The translations under genes and the position numbers were made by a program. The notes beneath the pieces were generated by a model, which was given only the letters and a program-made list of their open reading frames with translations, was not told where the DNA came from and did not search any database. From Emticicia sp. CRIBPO (GTDB lineage Bacteria; Bacteroidota; Bacteroidia; Cytophagales; Spirosomataceae): 64,000 nucleotides of DNA. The stretch lies in NCBI RefSeq assembly GCF_009905725.1, contig NZ_JAAAKV010000008.1:124001-188000 (forward strand). Direction: 5' to 3'. This document shows, one piece after another, positions 26,100 through 34,431 of the stretch (position 1 is its first letter; each line of letters begins with the position of its first letter).

Positions 26100-28552
26100 T
26101 CAAACCCCATTTTCTTTAAGTGATCCTTTACTTTGGCTGCCAGATCGTCCGTTTCATCTGTCAGCTGAGGTAATGTATTTTCATAGCGGTCAGCCAGCTC
26201 CCTGATCCTGTCGGCCAGTCTGTGACTGATCTTTTCCATTTCAGACTTCAGGTCTTGTTGTAACTTTCCCATCCATTTCTTTTCTACTACGAGGGTTTTA
26301 ATATCCTCTTCAGTAAGTAGGTTGAAATGATTGACTACATATTTTTCAAGCAATCCTACGGCTTCCTTTACCTTGCGGTTGAGTACGGATTCCTGTTCTG
26401 TGAGGGACAGTGCAGACCTCAGAACCGATAATTCGTCTTCTCTTTCCTTACCATACTGCACCCGGGGTTCGGCTGCGATTTTTAACAGGTCAGCGGCTGC
26501 TTTTTCCTCTTCGGCCGCTTTGAGCTTTTTCAGCAGCAAGGCTTTGTTAATTTTACTTTTGTCGTTTACAACATCAGAGAGATAACCGTCTTCGCCGCCG
26601 TGTTCTTCTTCGAGGGCTTCGATCTGGCTTGAAACAGATGAACGTTGAGATTCAAGTTCAGATAATTTTTTCTGATGTTCAATATAATATTCCTCAATGA
26701 TGATTTTACGGGGAATGATCCGGCCTTCCCATTCTTTTTTGCGGTTAGTATTCTCAACCTCATTCCCGGCAGACCAGCCTGTGCTGATTACAGCATATAC
26801 ATCATCCTGCATGGTTTCGTTCCAGTAGGTCATCAGATGCTGATAGATGTCGTAATTGTCGATCAGTTTTTTATGGGCAAAAGACTTCAGCAGACTTTCA
26901 GACAATTGTTTGATAATCAGCTTAGGTTTCAGGCCAATGCTCAGCTCTTTTAAGGGCAGCATATTTTCCTGCTGCCATTTCAGGAATTGCCTGCTGATGT
27001 CATCTGTATAGGCTTTGAATTCGCTGTTTCCGAAAATAGTCCGGCGGATATCGGCAGAACTGACTTTGAGCGTGCTGTAGTTTTGACGTTTTCCGGGTGC
27101 AAACAATTCGTTTTTCAGAGACGGGTAAACTTCCCAGTAAGGTTGAAGTAAATTAATATCTCCGTCCGGAATATCTCCGAGTAAATGAGCTTCTATATCC
27201 TGCAGGTCTTCTTCTTCCTGGCTGTCGATATACCTCGGAATATTGAGATTATAGTCATTGGCTTCTATTTCACTGAGCGGGACGTCCCTCGAAAACTTCG
27301 GCACACTGACTCTTTGGGTGAACACATCCACAACTTTCTTAATGTCCTGTTCCCTCAACCTGTTCTTGTTGCCGTCCTTAACATACCCTTTTCCGGCGTC
27401 AATCATGAAAATACTGTTTCTTTCAGTGGTATTTTCCTTGTCAATCACAATGATGCATGCCGGGATGCTGGTGCCGTAAAACAGGTTGGGCGGCAGACCG
27501 ATGATGCCCTTGATGTATCCTTTTCTGACCAGGCTTTTCCTGATGTCTCCTTCGGCATGACTTCTGAACAATACACCATGTGGCAAAACCACCGCTCCTT
27601 TGCCCTTGTCTTTGAGGGAGTGAAGGATGTGTAACAAAAAAGCGTAGTCTCCGTTTTTGACGGGAGGAACACCAAATTCTGTGAACCGTCCGTAAACGTC
27701 CTGAAACGGGTTAAATCCGTCAGTCCAGTTTTTGCTCGAAAAGGGAGGGTTCGAAACCGCATAGTCGAACTTCATCAGGCTGCCGTCATCGTTCAGAAAC
27801 AATGGATTCGAAATGGTGCTCTGGCCTTTGGCAATGCTGATCCTGGGATTATTATGCAGGATCATATTCATTTTGGCCAGTCCGGCGGTGGTCACTTCTT
27901 TCTCCTGTCCATAGAGCAGGATGCTTTTGGCAGCTTCCTCCGCTACTTTGAGTAACAGTGAGCCGCTGCCGCAGGTGGGATCATAGGCAGAGGTTTCGTC
28001 ATTTGAATTGACTTCATTGATGCCCAGGATCTTAGCCATGATGCGGCTTACTTCTGCAGGCGTATAAAACTGGCCTTTGCTTTTCCCTGATTCAGCCGCG
28101 AAATGACGCATGAGGTATTCGTAAGCATCTCCGAGGATGTCGTCGCCGTCAGCCCTGTTTTTGCTGAAATCGAGTTCAGGGTTTTCAAAAATGGTAATCA
28201 GGTCGCTGAGCTTGTCGAGCATTTCTTTGCCTTTGCCCAATTTTTCTTCGTCGTTGAAGTTCGCCTGTGTGATAATGCCGGTGAGTCCGTTGGCCTCAGC
28301 CAGTTTGCTGATGATCCGATTGATCCCCTGACCAATGTCTTTTTTGTGTTTTAAGGCCACAAGGTCTTTGAAACTGCCGCCTTCCGGTACCTTAATTAAA
28401 TCTTCTGTTGATGTGGAATATTTATCAGAAACATATTTTACAAACAAAAGTACCAACACGTAATCCTTATACTGGGAGGCGTCCATTCCTCCCCTCAATT
28501 TATCACAACTAGCCCATAGTGTGGAGTAGAGTTCAGACTTTTTAATGGCCAT
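26090..28552 (-). CDS. hsdM: type I restriction-modification methyltransferase subunit HsdM
   Basis: An 820-residue N6-adenine methyltransferase, longer than the roughly 530-residue E. coli protein. The N-terminal helical domain is residues 1-140; KGQFYTP is at 159-165; the SAM motif DPTCGSGS is at 191-198; the catalytic NPPF is at 268-271. From about 480 onward lies an extra 340-residue helical and coiled-coil region (HQKKLSELESQRSSVSSQIE, KLKAAEEEKAAADLL) typical of long Bacteroidetes HsdM. It pairs with hsdS by a 10-bp overlap; hsdR is not in the window, so only methylation is supported. Confidence 0.93.
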   Translation of the reverse strand: MAIKKSELYSTLWASCDKLRGGMDASQYKDYVLVLLFVKYVSDKYSTSTEDLIKVPEGGSFKDLVALKHKKDIGQGINRIISKLAEANGLTGIITQANFNDEEKLGKGKEMLDKLSDLITIFENPELDFSKNRADGDDILGDAYEYLMRHFAAESGKSKGQFYTPAEVSRIMAKILGINEVNSNDETSAYDPTCGSGSLLLKVAEEAAKSILLYGQEKEVTTAGLAKMNMILHNNPRISIAKGQSTISNPLFLNDDGSLMKFDYAVSNPPFSSKNWTDGFNPFQDVYGRFTEFGVPPVKNGDYAFLLHILHSLKDKGKGAVVLPHGVLFRSHAEGDIRKSLVRKGYIKGIIGLPPNLFYGTSIPACIIVIDKENTTERNSIFMIDAGKGYVKDGNKNRLREQDIKKVVDVFTQRVSVPKFSRDVPLSEIEANDYNLNIPRYIDSQEEEDLQDIEAHLLGDIPDGDINLLQPYWEVYPSLKNELFAPGKRQNYSTLKVSSADIRRTIFGNSEFKAYTDDISRQFLKWQQENMLPLKELSIGLKPKLIIKQLSESLLKSFAHKKLIDNYDIYQHLMTYWNETMQDDVYAVISTGWSAGNEVENTNRKKEWEGRIIPRKIIIEEYYIEHQKKLSELESQRSSVSSQIEALEEEHGGEDGYLSDVVNDKSKINKALLLKKLKAAEEEKAAADLLKIAAEPRVQYGKEREDELSVLRSALSLTEQESVLNRKVKEAVGLLEKYVVNHFNLLTEEDIKTLVVEKKWMGKLQQDLKSEMEKISHRLADRIRELADRYENTLPQLTDETDDLAAKVKDHLKKMGFEWK

Positions 28553-28810
28553 GCGACTTATTTAATTCTATATATTTTTATTCAAACCCTATTTTCCGGG
28601 TTCAATTTTATAAAAAAATCTAAAAAAAACGGAATAATTCTTGTTTATTATTTTGACTCGCCTATATTACCTACTTGTAATATATTATGTACTAAAGTTA
28701 ATGGTATATGTTATAGGCACTCGCAAAAGATGTTAAAATCAGGGTTTGAAAAGCAGGTTTTCAGGCGATATGATTTACCCGGCTCCTTCACTTTCAGCAG
28801 ACACCCCCTG
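28553..28810. other. AT-rich region upstream of hsdM, no gene seen
   Basis: The 314-bp gap between hsdM and the VOC gene is markedly AT-rich in its first two thirds. It has no ORF I can support. A CAAA at 28582 is followed by CTA with one extra base, so only a poor match to the minus-strand promoter consensus is present. The last part contains the VOC terminator. Confidence 0.5.
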
Positions 28811-28844
28811 AAAAAACAAAAACCGGAGCTTTTACCCCGGTTTT
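28811..28844 (-). terminator. intrinsic terminator of the VOC gene
   Basis: On the minus strand AAAACCGG, a 10-nt loop and CCGGTTTT are followed by GTTTTTT. Confidence 0.7.
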
Positions 28845-28866
28845 AAAAACAGCTTTTTCATTAATT

Positions 28867-29316
28867 TTAGCTTTCGGCAGCATCTTTAAGCCCCTGGATG
28901 TCCAGCTTGTCGATTTTAAGCATGGCCTGCATCACTTTTTGTGATTTGACCGGGTCTCCGCCGCCCATCAGTTGCCCCAGAGTATCCGGTACAATCTGCC
29001 ATGAAATGCCGAACTGGTCTTTCAGCCAGCCACATCTTTGTTTTTCTCCGCCTTCCGAGAGCTTCTCCCAGAAATAATCCACTTCCTCCTGCGACTTGCA
29101 GTCTACAAAAAGGGATATAGCCGGGCTGAAGGTAAACATCGGGCCACCGTTCAGGGCCATAAACTCTTCGCCGTCGAGGATGAATGTGGCCGACATGACA
29201 TTGCCCGGAGGGCCGGATAAGCTGGTTATCTTCGAATTTTTGAAAACGGAGGTATAAAACCTGGCTGCTTCTTCTACTTTGCCGTCAAACCAGAGGAAAG
29301 GAGTAATTTTTTGCAT
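28867..29316 (-). CDS. VOC superfamily protein (PhnB-like)
   Basis: A 149-residue vicinal-oxygen-chelate fold protein of the PhnB/3-demethylubiquinone-methyltransferase-like group. Signatures are ITPFLWFDGKVEEAARFYTSVF at the start (in two parts), MSATFILDGEEFMALNGGP and GWLKDQFGISWQIVP. These proteins are widespread, usually lack a proven reaction, and often accompany AHSA1 and ArsR genes, as here (30232 and 30737). It ends with its own terminator. Confidence 0.87.
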   Translation of the reverse strand: MQKITPFLWFDGKVEEAARFYTSVFKNSKITSLSGPPGNVMSATFILDGEEFMALNGGPMFTFSPAISLFVDCKSQEEVDYFWEKLSEGGEKQRCGWLKDQFGISWQIVPDTLGQLMGGGDPVKSQKVMQAMLKIDKLDIQGLKDAAES

Positions 29317-29341
29317 AGTAATAATGAGTTTTGGTTATTCT

Positions 29342-30121
29342 TTAAATGTCTTTTGTTTTCAGATCCATATAATACTTTCTTTTCTCGGGGCCGAGGTGCT
29401 CAATGGCATATCTGAGGGCCGTTCGAGGCATAGAGGCAGCATGTTGGTCCAGGAAGTCCAAAAGCCGCTCAGCGTGGCCGCTGCCGCCTGCGTGGCGTAT
29501 CCAGCCCCCCATGGCTTTGTGTATCAGGTCTTCCCTGTCATGTACCAGCATTTCCCCGATGCTGAAGGTATCGTCGACCTGGCCTTCTTTTATGAAATAT
29601 CCGGTGCTGACAATGGCCGTCCGCCTTTCCCACATATTGTCCGAAACAGCCAGCCGGTACAAAATATCCCTGGGTTTATCAATGAGGTACCTGCCGATGA
29701 CATACACTGCGGCAATATCTACCAGATCCCAGTTGTTGACCCGGTCATGACGCCTGAGGTAAAGGTCAAACAACTCTTTTCTCTGGCTTTCGGACGTTTT
29801 CTTCTCCCGGGCTTTTTTATCCATGATGCTCAGGGCCCCGGTTCTTATTTCATGTACAGGGCTTTCCAGCATCTTTTCGAGTTCAGAAACCGGCATGTCA
29901 ATAAACGCTTTGGCGATTTCAAACAACTGGCCCATCCGGATACCCATAAATACATCGCCTTCGCCATACTGGCCTTCGTCAGATTTGAAATATCGCTGTA
30001 TTTTCTCCAGCTCCCTGTCAGACCTGAAAGATTCCATGACACTTATAAAGACTTCTGCCGTCAAGTCCGTAGTTTGCCTGGGTAGTTTGGTCAATGGCTG
30101 GGTATAATCCGGTTTTTTCAT
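29342..30121 (-). CDS. DNA alkylation repair protein, AlkD-like
   Basis: A 259-residue HEAT-like repeat protein from ATG 30121; the upstream ATG at 30157 would add 12 residues. The helical AlkD signature is seen in GIRMGQLFEIAKAFIDMPVSE, NNWDLVDIAAVYVIG and WERRTAIVSTGYFI; the WDLVD segment matches the AlkD active-site region (Trp/Asp) and ERR follows it. AlkD excises N3- and N7-alkylpurines without base flipping. It lies between the VOC and AHSA1 genes on the same strand. Confidence 0.88.
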   Translation of the reverse strand: MKKPDYTQPLTKLPRQTTDLTAEVFISVMESFRSDRELEKIQRYFKSDEGQYGEGDVFMGIRMGQLFEIAKAFIDMPVSELEKMLESPVHEIRTGALSIMDKKAREKKTSESQRKELFDLYLRRHDRVNNWDLVDIAAVYVIGRYLIDKPRDILYRLAVSDNMWERRTAIVSTGYFIKEGQVDDTFSIGEMLVHDREDLIHKAMGGWIRHAGGSGHAERLLDFLDQHAASMPRTALRYAIEHLGPEKRKYYMDLKTKDI

Positions 30122-30231
30122 GAAAATCAGAATAGTAACGCATTTATAATCATGCAAATATCATCTCAAAAATTGGAATTATGGTATCCTGTAAGCGACA
30201 TTTATAGGGGGTGATTGCGACTCATATGGTG

Positions 30232-30723
30232 TCAGGCCAGTTTCCCTGATTCGATCAGCTCATCCAATCTTGCATGGGAGTCAAGCACCCCTCTTTCCAT
30301 GCCTGACATGACCATTCCGTCACGGTCAGCCACGGACTGGAAAACAGATTGGATGACTACGCGGGTCCTTCCTCCGGGTAGGGACTCAAACCTGGCGGTT
30401 TCCATGGCCGTGTGGCCCTTTTCAGGTAGTCCTTCAAACTCAAAAGTCTGGATGATCCGTTCGGAAGCGGTCATTTCATGGCATACCCCGTGAAAACCGT
30501 ATTCATTGCCGTTTTTATCTTTGGAAATGTAGCGGTAGGATCCGCCTGTTCTGGCTTCAAATTTTTCATACTTTGTTTCAAGGTCTCTCGGGCCCATCCA
30601 TTGGACCAGCAGGCCGGCATCTGTAAATGCCCTGAAGACCAGTTCTCTCGGGGCTTCAAATTCCCTGGTGATAAAGATTTCCTGTTTGCCGGGTTCGGCA
30701 GTGATTTTTGTCTGATTTTTCAT
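30232..30723 (-). CDS. SRPBCC/AHSA1 family protein
   Basis: A 163-residue START-like fold protein of the AHSA1 group. FITREFEAPRELVFRAFTDAGLLVQWMGPRDL covers the first half, interrupted by variable loops, and GTRVVIQSVFQSVADRDGMV-like strands complete the fold. It lies 13 bp downstream of the ArsR regulator gene and is very likely in its operon. Such proteins bind hydrophobic ligands; the ligand is unknown. The ArsR-AHSA1-VOC arrangement is a common mobile stress or detoxification module. Confidence 0.87.
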   Translation of the reverse strand: MKNQTKITAEPGKQEIFITREFEAPRELVFRAFTDAGLLVQWMGPRDLETKYEKFEARTGGSYRYISKDKNGNEYGFHGVCHEMTASERIIQTFEFEGLPEKGHTAMETARFESLPGGRTRVVIQSVFQSVADRDGMVMSGMERGVLDSHARLDELIESGKLA

Positions 30724-30736
30724 AATTAAATTTTGA

Positions 30737-31066
30737 TTATTGATCCGGGTTCTGTTTCAGTTTTTCCAGCAGGTCGTCAAGGGCATCGAAACGCTCTTCC
30801 CATAGTTTACGGAAGGGTTCAATCCATTCAAATACTTCATTGAGTTGTTTAAGACTGGCTTCGCAATAGCGTTCCCTGCCTTGTTTTCTGATCACAAGGA
30901 GGCCACATTCGTTCAATACCTTGATGTGCTGGGAGATGGCCGGCCTGCTGACCTCAAAGTTGTCAGCAATGGCATTCAGGTTCATGGATTGAAATGCAAT
31001 CAGGTTGATGATTTCTCTCCTGGTAGGATCTGCGATGGCCTGGAATACGTCTCTTCTTATGATCAT
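30737..31066 (-). CDS. ArsR-family winged-helix repressor
   Basis: A 109-residue regulator from ATG 31066; the upstream ATG at 31123 would place a large palindrome inside the coding region, so 31066 is preferred. The ArsR fold is clear: DVFQAIADPTRREIINLIA, then NLNAIADNFEVSRPAISQHIKVL as helix-turn-helix, and RKQGRERYCEASLKQL as wing. No CxC metal-binding motif is present, so a small-molecule or redox signal is more likely than a metal. The palindrome at 31078-31119 directly upstream is the likely autoregulatory operator. Confidence 0.88.
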   Translation of the reverse strand: MIIRRDVFQAIADPTRREIINLIAFQSMNLNAIADNFEVSRPAISQHIKVLNECGLLVIRKQGRERYCEASLKQLNEVFEWIEPFRKLWEERFDALDDLLEKLKQNPDQ

Positions 31067-31077
31067 TTTAATAATAT

Positions 31078-31119
31078 GTAAGTATTTGCTTACAAATTTA
31101 TATGTAAGCAAATACTTAC
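31078..31119 (-). promoter_or_regulatory. palindromic operator upstream of arsR-type gene
   Basis: Two perfect inverted arms, GTAAGTATTTGCTTACA (31078-31094) and TGTAAGCAAATACTTAC (31103-31119), flank an 8-bp AT spacer. Each arm also contains its own GTAAG-N6-CTTAC dyad, so two repressor dimers could bind side by side. It ends 11 bp before the repressor start. Confidence 0.75.
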
Positions 31120-31176
31120 GCAAATTATTTCTGATATTTTTTTGAAGATTCCTGAAACAGGGGATATAGATCCGGA

Positions 31177-31521
31177 TTATTCTTCAGCATCAAAATCTTC
31201 AATTTCCTCGACCGGAACATCGACAATAAATTCATCATAGTAGGGATTGTCCTGGTCTGAGTAGGTGCCGTAGGCGTTGATCATAAATCCTTTCAGACCA
31301 TCTTTGGCTTCCATAATGTAGACGATCGACATATCAGCCGGATCGGATTCTCCTTCAAACCGGTAAATTTTTCTGATGACCAGGTCTTCCGGCTGGTACC
31401 TCTTTTCTTCTTCGTTAAATCTGGCTCCTTTTTTATCCAGGGTGATTTCTTTGGTAAAACCCCTGGCATTGATTTTATCTAAAACCCGGCTCAGCGGGGT
31501 CATTGATCTTGATGTGCTCAT
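31177..31521 (-). CDS. small conserved Bacteroidetes protein
   Basis: A 114-residue protein from ATG 31521 (MSTSRSMTPLSRVLDK). The frame stays open upstream to an ATG at 31701, but those 60 residues look non-coding and the conserved part begins here. The segment INARGFTKEITLDK, the HPED-like YQPEDLVIRKIYRFEGESDP and LKGFMINAYGTYSD match a family often labelled phosphoribosylpyrophosphate synthetase in databases; at this length that label is not credible. The function is unknown. Confidence 0.75.
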   Translation of the reverse strand: MSTSRSMTPLSRVLDKINARGFTKEITLDKKGARFNEEEKRYQPEDLVIRKIYRFEGESDPADMSIVYIMEAKDGLKGFMINAYGTYSDQDNPYYDEFIVDVPVEEIEDFDAEE

Positions 31522-31824
31522 AATTTTTCTGTTTAAATTATTCCCGGGATTTTTGAGGCCGGTTTTATAATGATTACTGTTAAAAAACCGTACCATCAGG
31601 CATAGAATTACTCTTTGGGCAGTCTGAGTATATATTCGTACCGGAGTTTGCTGCTGCGTAAAGCGGTGTGTATGCTGTAAGTCTTCTGCTGTCATTTTCA
31701 ATGACGGATCGATAATATAAAATCAATTTTATAATTATGATTTACCCATGAGCGTTACATGAGAGATATTTTTTAATGTCACTGATTATTTTGAACTTTA
31801 GCCAGAATCTTAATAATACATCCC

Positions 31825-34431
31825 ATGTTTAGAATTGATCTTAACCTTCGCAAACCGGTCATCTATTCTTACCTCAAAGAAAATTCTAAATTAATCCTCC
31901 AGTTTATTTTTTCTGCCTTCTTTATTGGGATGGGCGTATGGTTTTTTAAGCATGAACAGTCTGAAATACAGTCGGTTAAAGATGTGCTGGCAGCCTCTGA
32001 CGTATCGTGGCTGTGGTCCGGAATTGCTGTTACACTGATTTATCTCCTGATGCACGGCTTTATGTACAAAGCGTCTTTCAGGGCCGTAGGTAGCCATGTG
32101 GATTTATCAGACGTCGTGATTTTGTATCTGAAAAGAAACCTGGTGAGTATTTTTCTGCCTGCAGGAGGAGTTTCTTCGCTGGCTTTTTTCAGCGGACCGA
32201 TAGAAAAGAAAGGCGTAGGCAAATCGCAGATCAGCTATGCGTCTATGATCTATGGTTTTGTGGGGATACTGACCGTTTTTTTATTGGCGATACCGGCCTT
32301 TTTATATGCCCTCTTTGTGAGTTCTCTGGGTTCGGCAGACTTACTGGGCCTGCTGGCTTTGGTGCTGTTGCTCGGACTGCTTTACTATTTTTACCGCTCC
32401 GTAAAGAAAAAAAGCAGATTTTATGATTTTCTGATCAGGCATGTGCCGTCTCTCGAAACCGTGTTTGAAGAAATCTCTACCAATAAAATCAACAGGAAGT
32501 ATGTCTTTTACAGTATTGCCTTCAGTCTGGTGATAGAAATTCTCGGTATCCTGCACTTGTATATTGCCATGGCGGCCCTTAACCTTTCCCCTTCTGTTTT
32601 TGTAGCGGTGATGGGCTATGTCATTGCTGTGATTTTTATGATCATTTCTCCTTTTTTAAGGGGTATGGGTGCCGTTGAACTGTCAATGACCTATTTACTG
32701 ATGCGATTCGGGTTTAGTAATGTGGAGGCGGTTTCCATCACATTTCTTTATCGTTTTTTTGAGTTCTGGCTTCCGTTTTTTGCCGGTATTTTCAGCTTTC
32801 TTCTGGCTGTCAACAAGCTGCTCATGAGGATTATTCCCGGTCTTTTGTTGTTTGCTCTGGGCATTGTAAACATCATTTCGGTACTCACGCCTGCCATTTC
32901 GGGGAGACTGGATTATCTCAGGGATTTTGTACCTACCGACATCATAACGGCTTCCAATTACTTCGTGTTTGTAACAGGACTGTTCCTGCTCGTAACAGCA
33001 GCTTTTATGTTCAAGGGGTTGAAAATGGCCTGGTATTTCGGATTGGTTTTTGCCGTCATTTCATGCATAGGGCATATGACCAAAGCCATAGATTACGAAG
33101 AGGCCCTGGTTGCTTTTTTCATTGTGATCATCCTGCTGGTTTCGCGAAAACAATATTATATAAAACATAACTCCCGCCTGAGGCAGGTCGGGTTACAGAC
33201 CACCGTCCTGACAATATCCGCTACACTGATCTATGGCATCACCGGATTCTATTTTTTGGATAAAGAACATTTCGGAATTGATTTCAGCCTGACTGAGTCT
33301 GTCGTCAATACGTTAAAATACTATTTTCTGATTGGTGGTGATCTTGTGCCTGCAGATGTATTTGCCCGGGATTTTCTGTATTCGATTAACATCTGTGGTT
33401 TTTTGTCAATTGTTTTTTTGACCTATACTTTGGTAAGGCCTTATGTTTTCAGGAATACCATTTCAGATGAGGATGTCGAAGAAGCCGGAAAAATATTGGA
33501 GAAATACGGCAACAACAGCCTTGATTATTTCAAATTGTATAGCGACAAGCTGATTTTCTGGTCTGAAAACCGCGACAGTTTTATTTCTTACCGGGTTTCA
33601 GGCACCTTTGCAATAGTGCTGGGAAACCCCGTGGCAGCTACAAAGGAAGAAATGGAATCCTGCATCCGCTCTTTCGATGACTATTGCTATCAGGCCGGGC
33701 TCAGAAGCCTTTACTACAGGGTTCCGGAAGCCAACCTGGAAAGTTACATTCAGAAAGGAAAACGCAGGTTGTTCCTGGGACAGGAGGCGGTCGTGGACCT
33801 GACTACCTTCACGATGGAGGGCGGCAACAGGAAGTCCATGCGTAACAGCATAAAGAAAGTAACAGAAAAAGGCTTTACCGCTCATATTTACGCTCCTCCT
33901 TTGAAAGGCGGCGTTTTGCAAAAGATAAAACAGGTATCGGATGAGTGGCTGAAAGATACCCACAGGAGCGAGATCATATTTTCGCAGGGGATGTTTGATG
34001 AAGAGGAACTGAGAAACCAGGTGGTGATCGCAGTGGAAAGCCCGGATGAAAAAATGGTCGCTTTTCTGAACGTCATTCCCGATTACGTCAGAGGAGAAGG
34101 TACCTATGACCTGATCCGCAAGACGGCCGACGCTCCTTCAGGGGTGATGGATTTTTTGATGGTAGAGCTTTTCATGTACTTTAAGAAAGAAGGCTACGAG
34201 GCTGTAAATCTTGGCCTGGCCCCGATGTCGGGACTTAACGACCCGGCAAATTTTCCGGAAAAATCATTGAAGTTTGCTTACGAGAAGATCCGGGCCTTTT
34301 CACATTATAAAGGCCTGAGAGATTTCAAAGAAAAATTTGGCCCTGTCTGGTACAACCAGTACCTTATATATGAGCAGGATTATGACCTTATACAAATTCC
34401 AAATGCATTGGCACATGTCATCAAACCGTAG
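31825..34431 (+). CDS. mprF: MprF-like phosphatidylglycerol aminoacyltransferase/flippase
   Basis: An 868-residue protein with two parts: about 13-14 membrane helices (residues 20-520), including the flippase-type IFLPAGGVSSLAFFSGPIEKK segment (in two runs), and a cytoplasmic GNAT-like DUF2156 domain (about 540-865) with SVRNSIKK-like KSMRNSIKKV, DLIRKTADAPSGVMDFLMVE and LGLAPMSGL. Such enzymes move lysine or alanine from tRNA to phosphatidylglycerol and flip the product, lowering surface negative charge. Its end overlaps the next gene, an acvB/virJ-like hydrolase, by 17 bp. The aminoacyl specificity is not readable. Confidence 0.9.
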   Translation: MFRIDLNLRKPVIYSYLKENSKLILQFIFSAFFIGMGVWFFKHEQSEIQSVKDVLAASDVSWLWSGIAVTLIYLLMHGFMYKASFRAVGSHVDLSDVVILYLKRNLVSIFLPAGGVSSLAFFSGPIEKKGVGKSQISYASMIYGFVGILTVFLLAIPAFLYALFVSSLGSADLLGLLALVLLLGLLYYFYRSVKKKSRFYDFLIRHVPSLETVFEEISTNKINRKYVFYSIAFSLVIEILGILHLYIAMAALNLSPSVFVAVMGYVIAVIFMIISPFLRGMGAVELSMTYLLMRFGFSNVEAVSITFLYRFFEFWLPFFAGIFSFLLAVNKLLMRIIPGLLLFALGIVNIISVLTPAISGRLDYLRDFVPTDIITASNYFVFVTGLFLLVTAAFMFKGLKMAWYFGLVFAVISCIGHMTKAIDYEEALVAFFIVIILLVSRKQYYIKHNSRLRQVGLQTTVLTISATLIYGITGFYFLDKEHFGIDFSLTESVVNTLKYYFLIGGDLVPADVFARDFLYSINICGFLSIVFLTYTLVRPYVFRNTISDEDVEEAGKILEKYGNNSLDYFKLYSDKLIFWSENRDSFISYRVSGTFAIVLGNPVAATKEEMESCIRSFDDYCYQAGLRSLYYRVPEANLESYIQKGKRRLFLGQEAVVDLTTFTMEGGNRKSMRNSIKKVTEKGFTAHIYAPPLKGGVLQKIKQVSDEWLKDTHRSEIIFSQGMFDEEELRNQVVIAVESPDEKMVAFLNVIPDYVRGEGTYDLIRKTADAPSGVMDFLMVELFMYFKKEGYEAVNLGLAPMSGLNDPANFPEKSLKFAYEKIRAFSHYKGLRDFKEKFGPVWYNQYLIYEQDYDLIQIPNALAHVIKP

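Noticed and set aside
24909-28552. DNA defence island beyond type I methylation
   Set aside because: Neighbouring genes are housekeeping (hemolysin III family, VOC); no further defence-like genes were found.
29279-30085. 268-residue plus-strand ORF opposite the AlkD-like gene
   Set aside because: Shadow frame of a recognised HEAT-repeat gene; no start context and no family resemblance.
31522-31701. N-terminal extension of the small conserved protein at 31177
   Set aside because: The extra 60 residues look like untranslated sequence and the conserved part of the family begins at ATG 31521.
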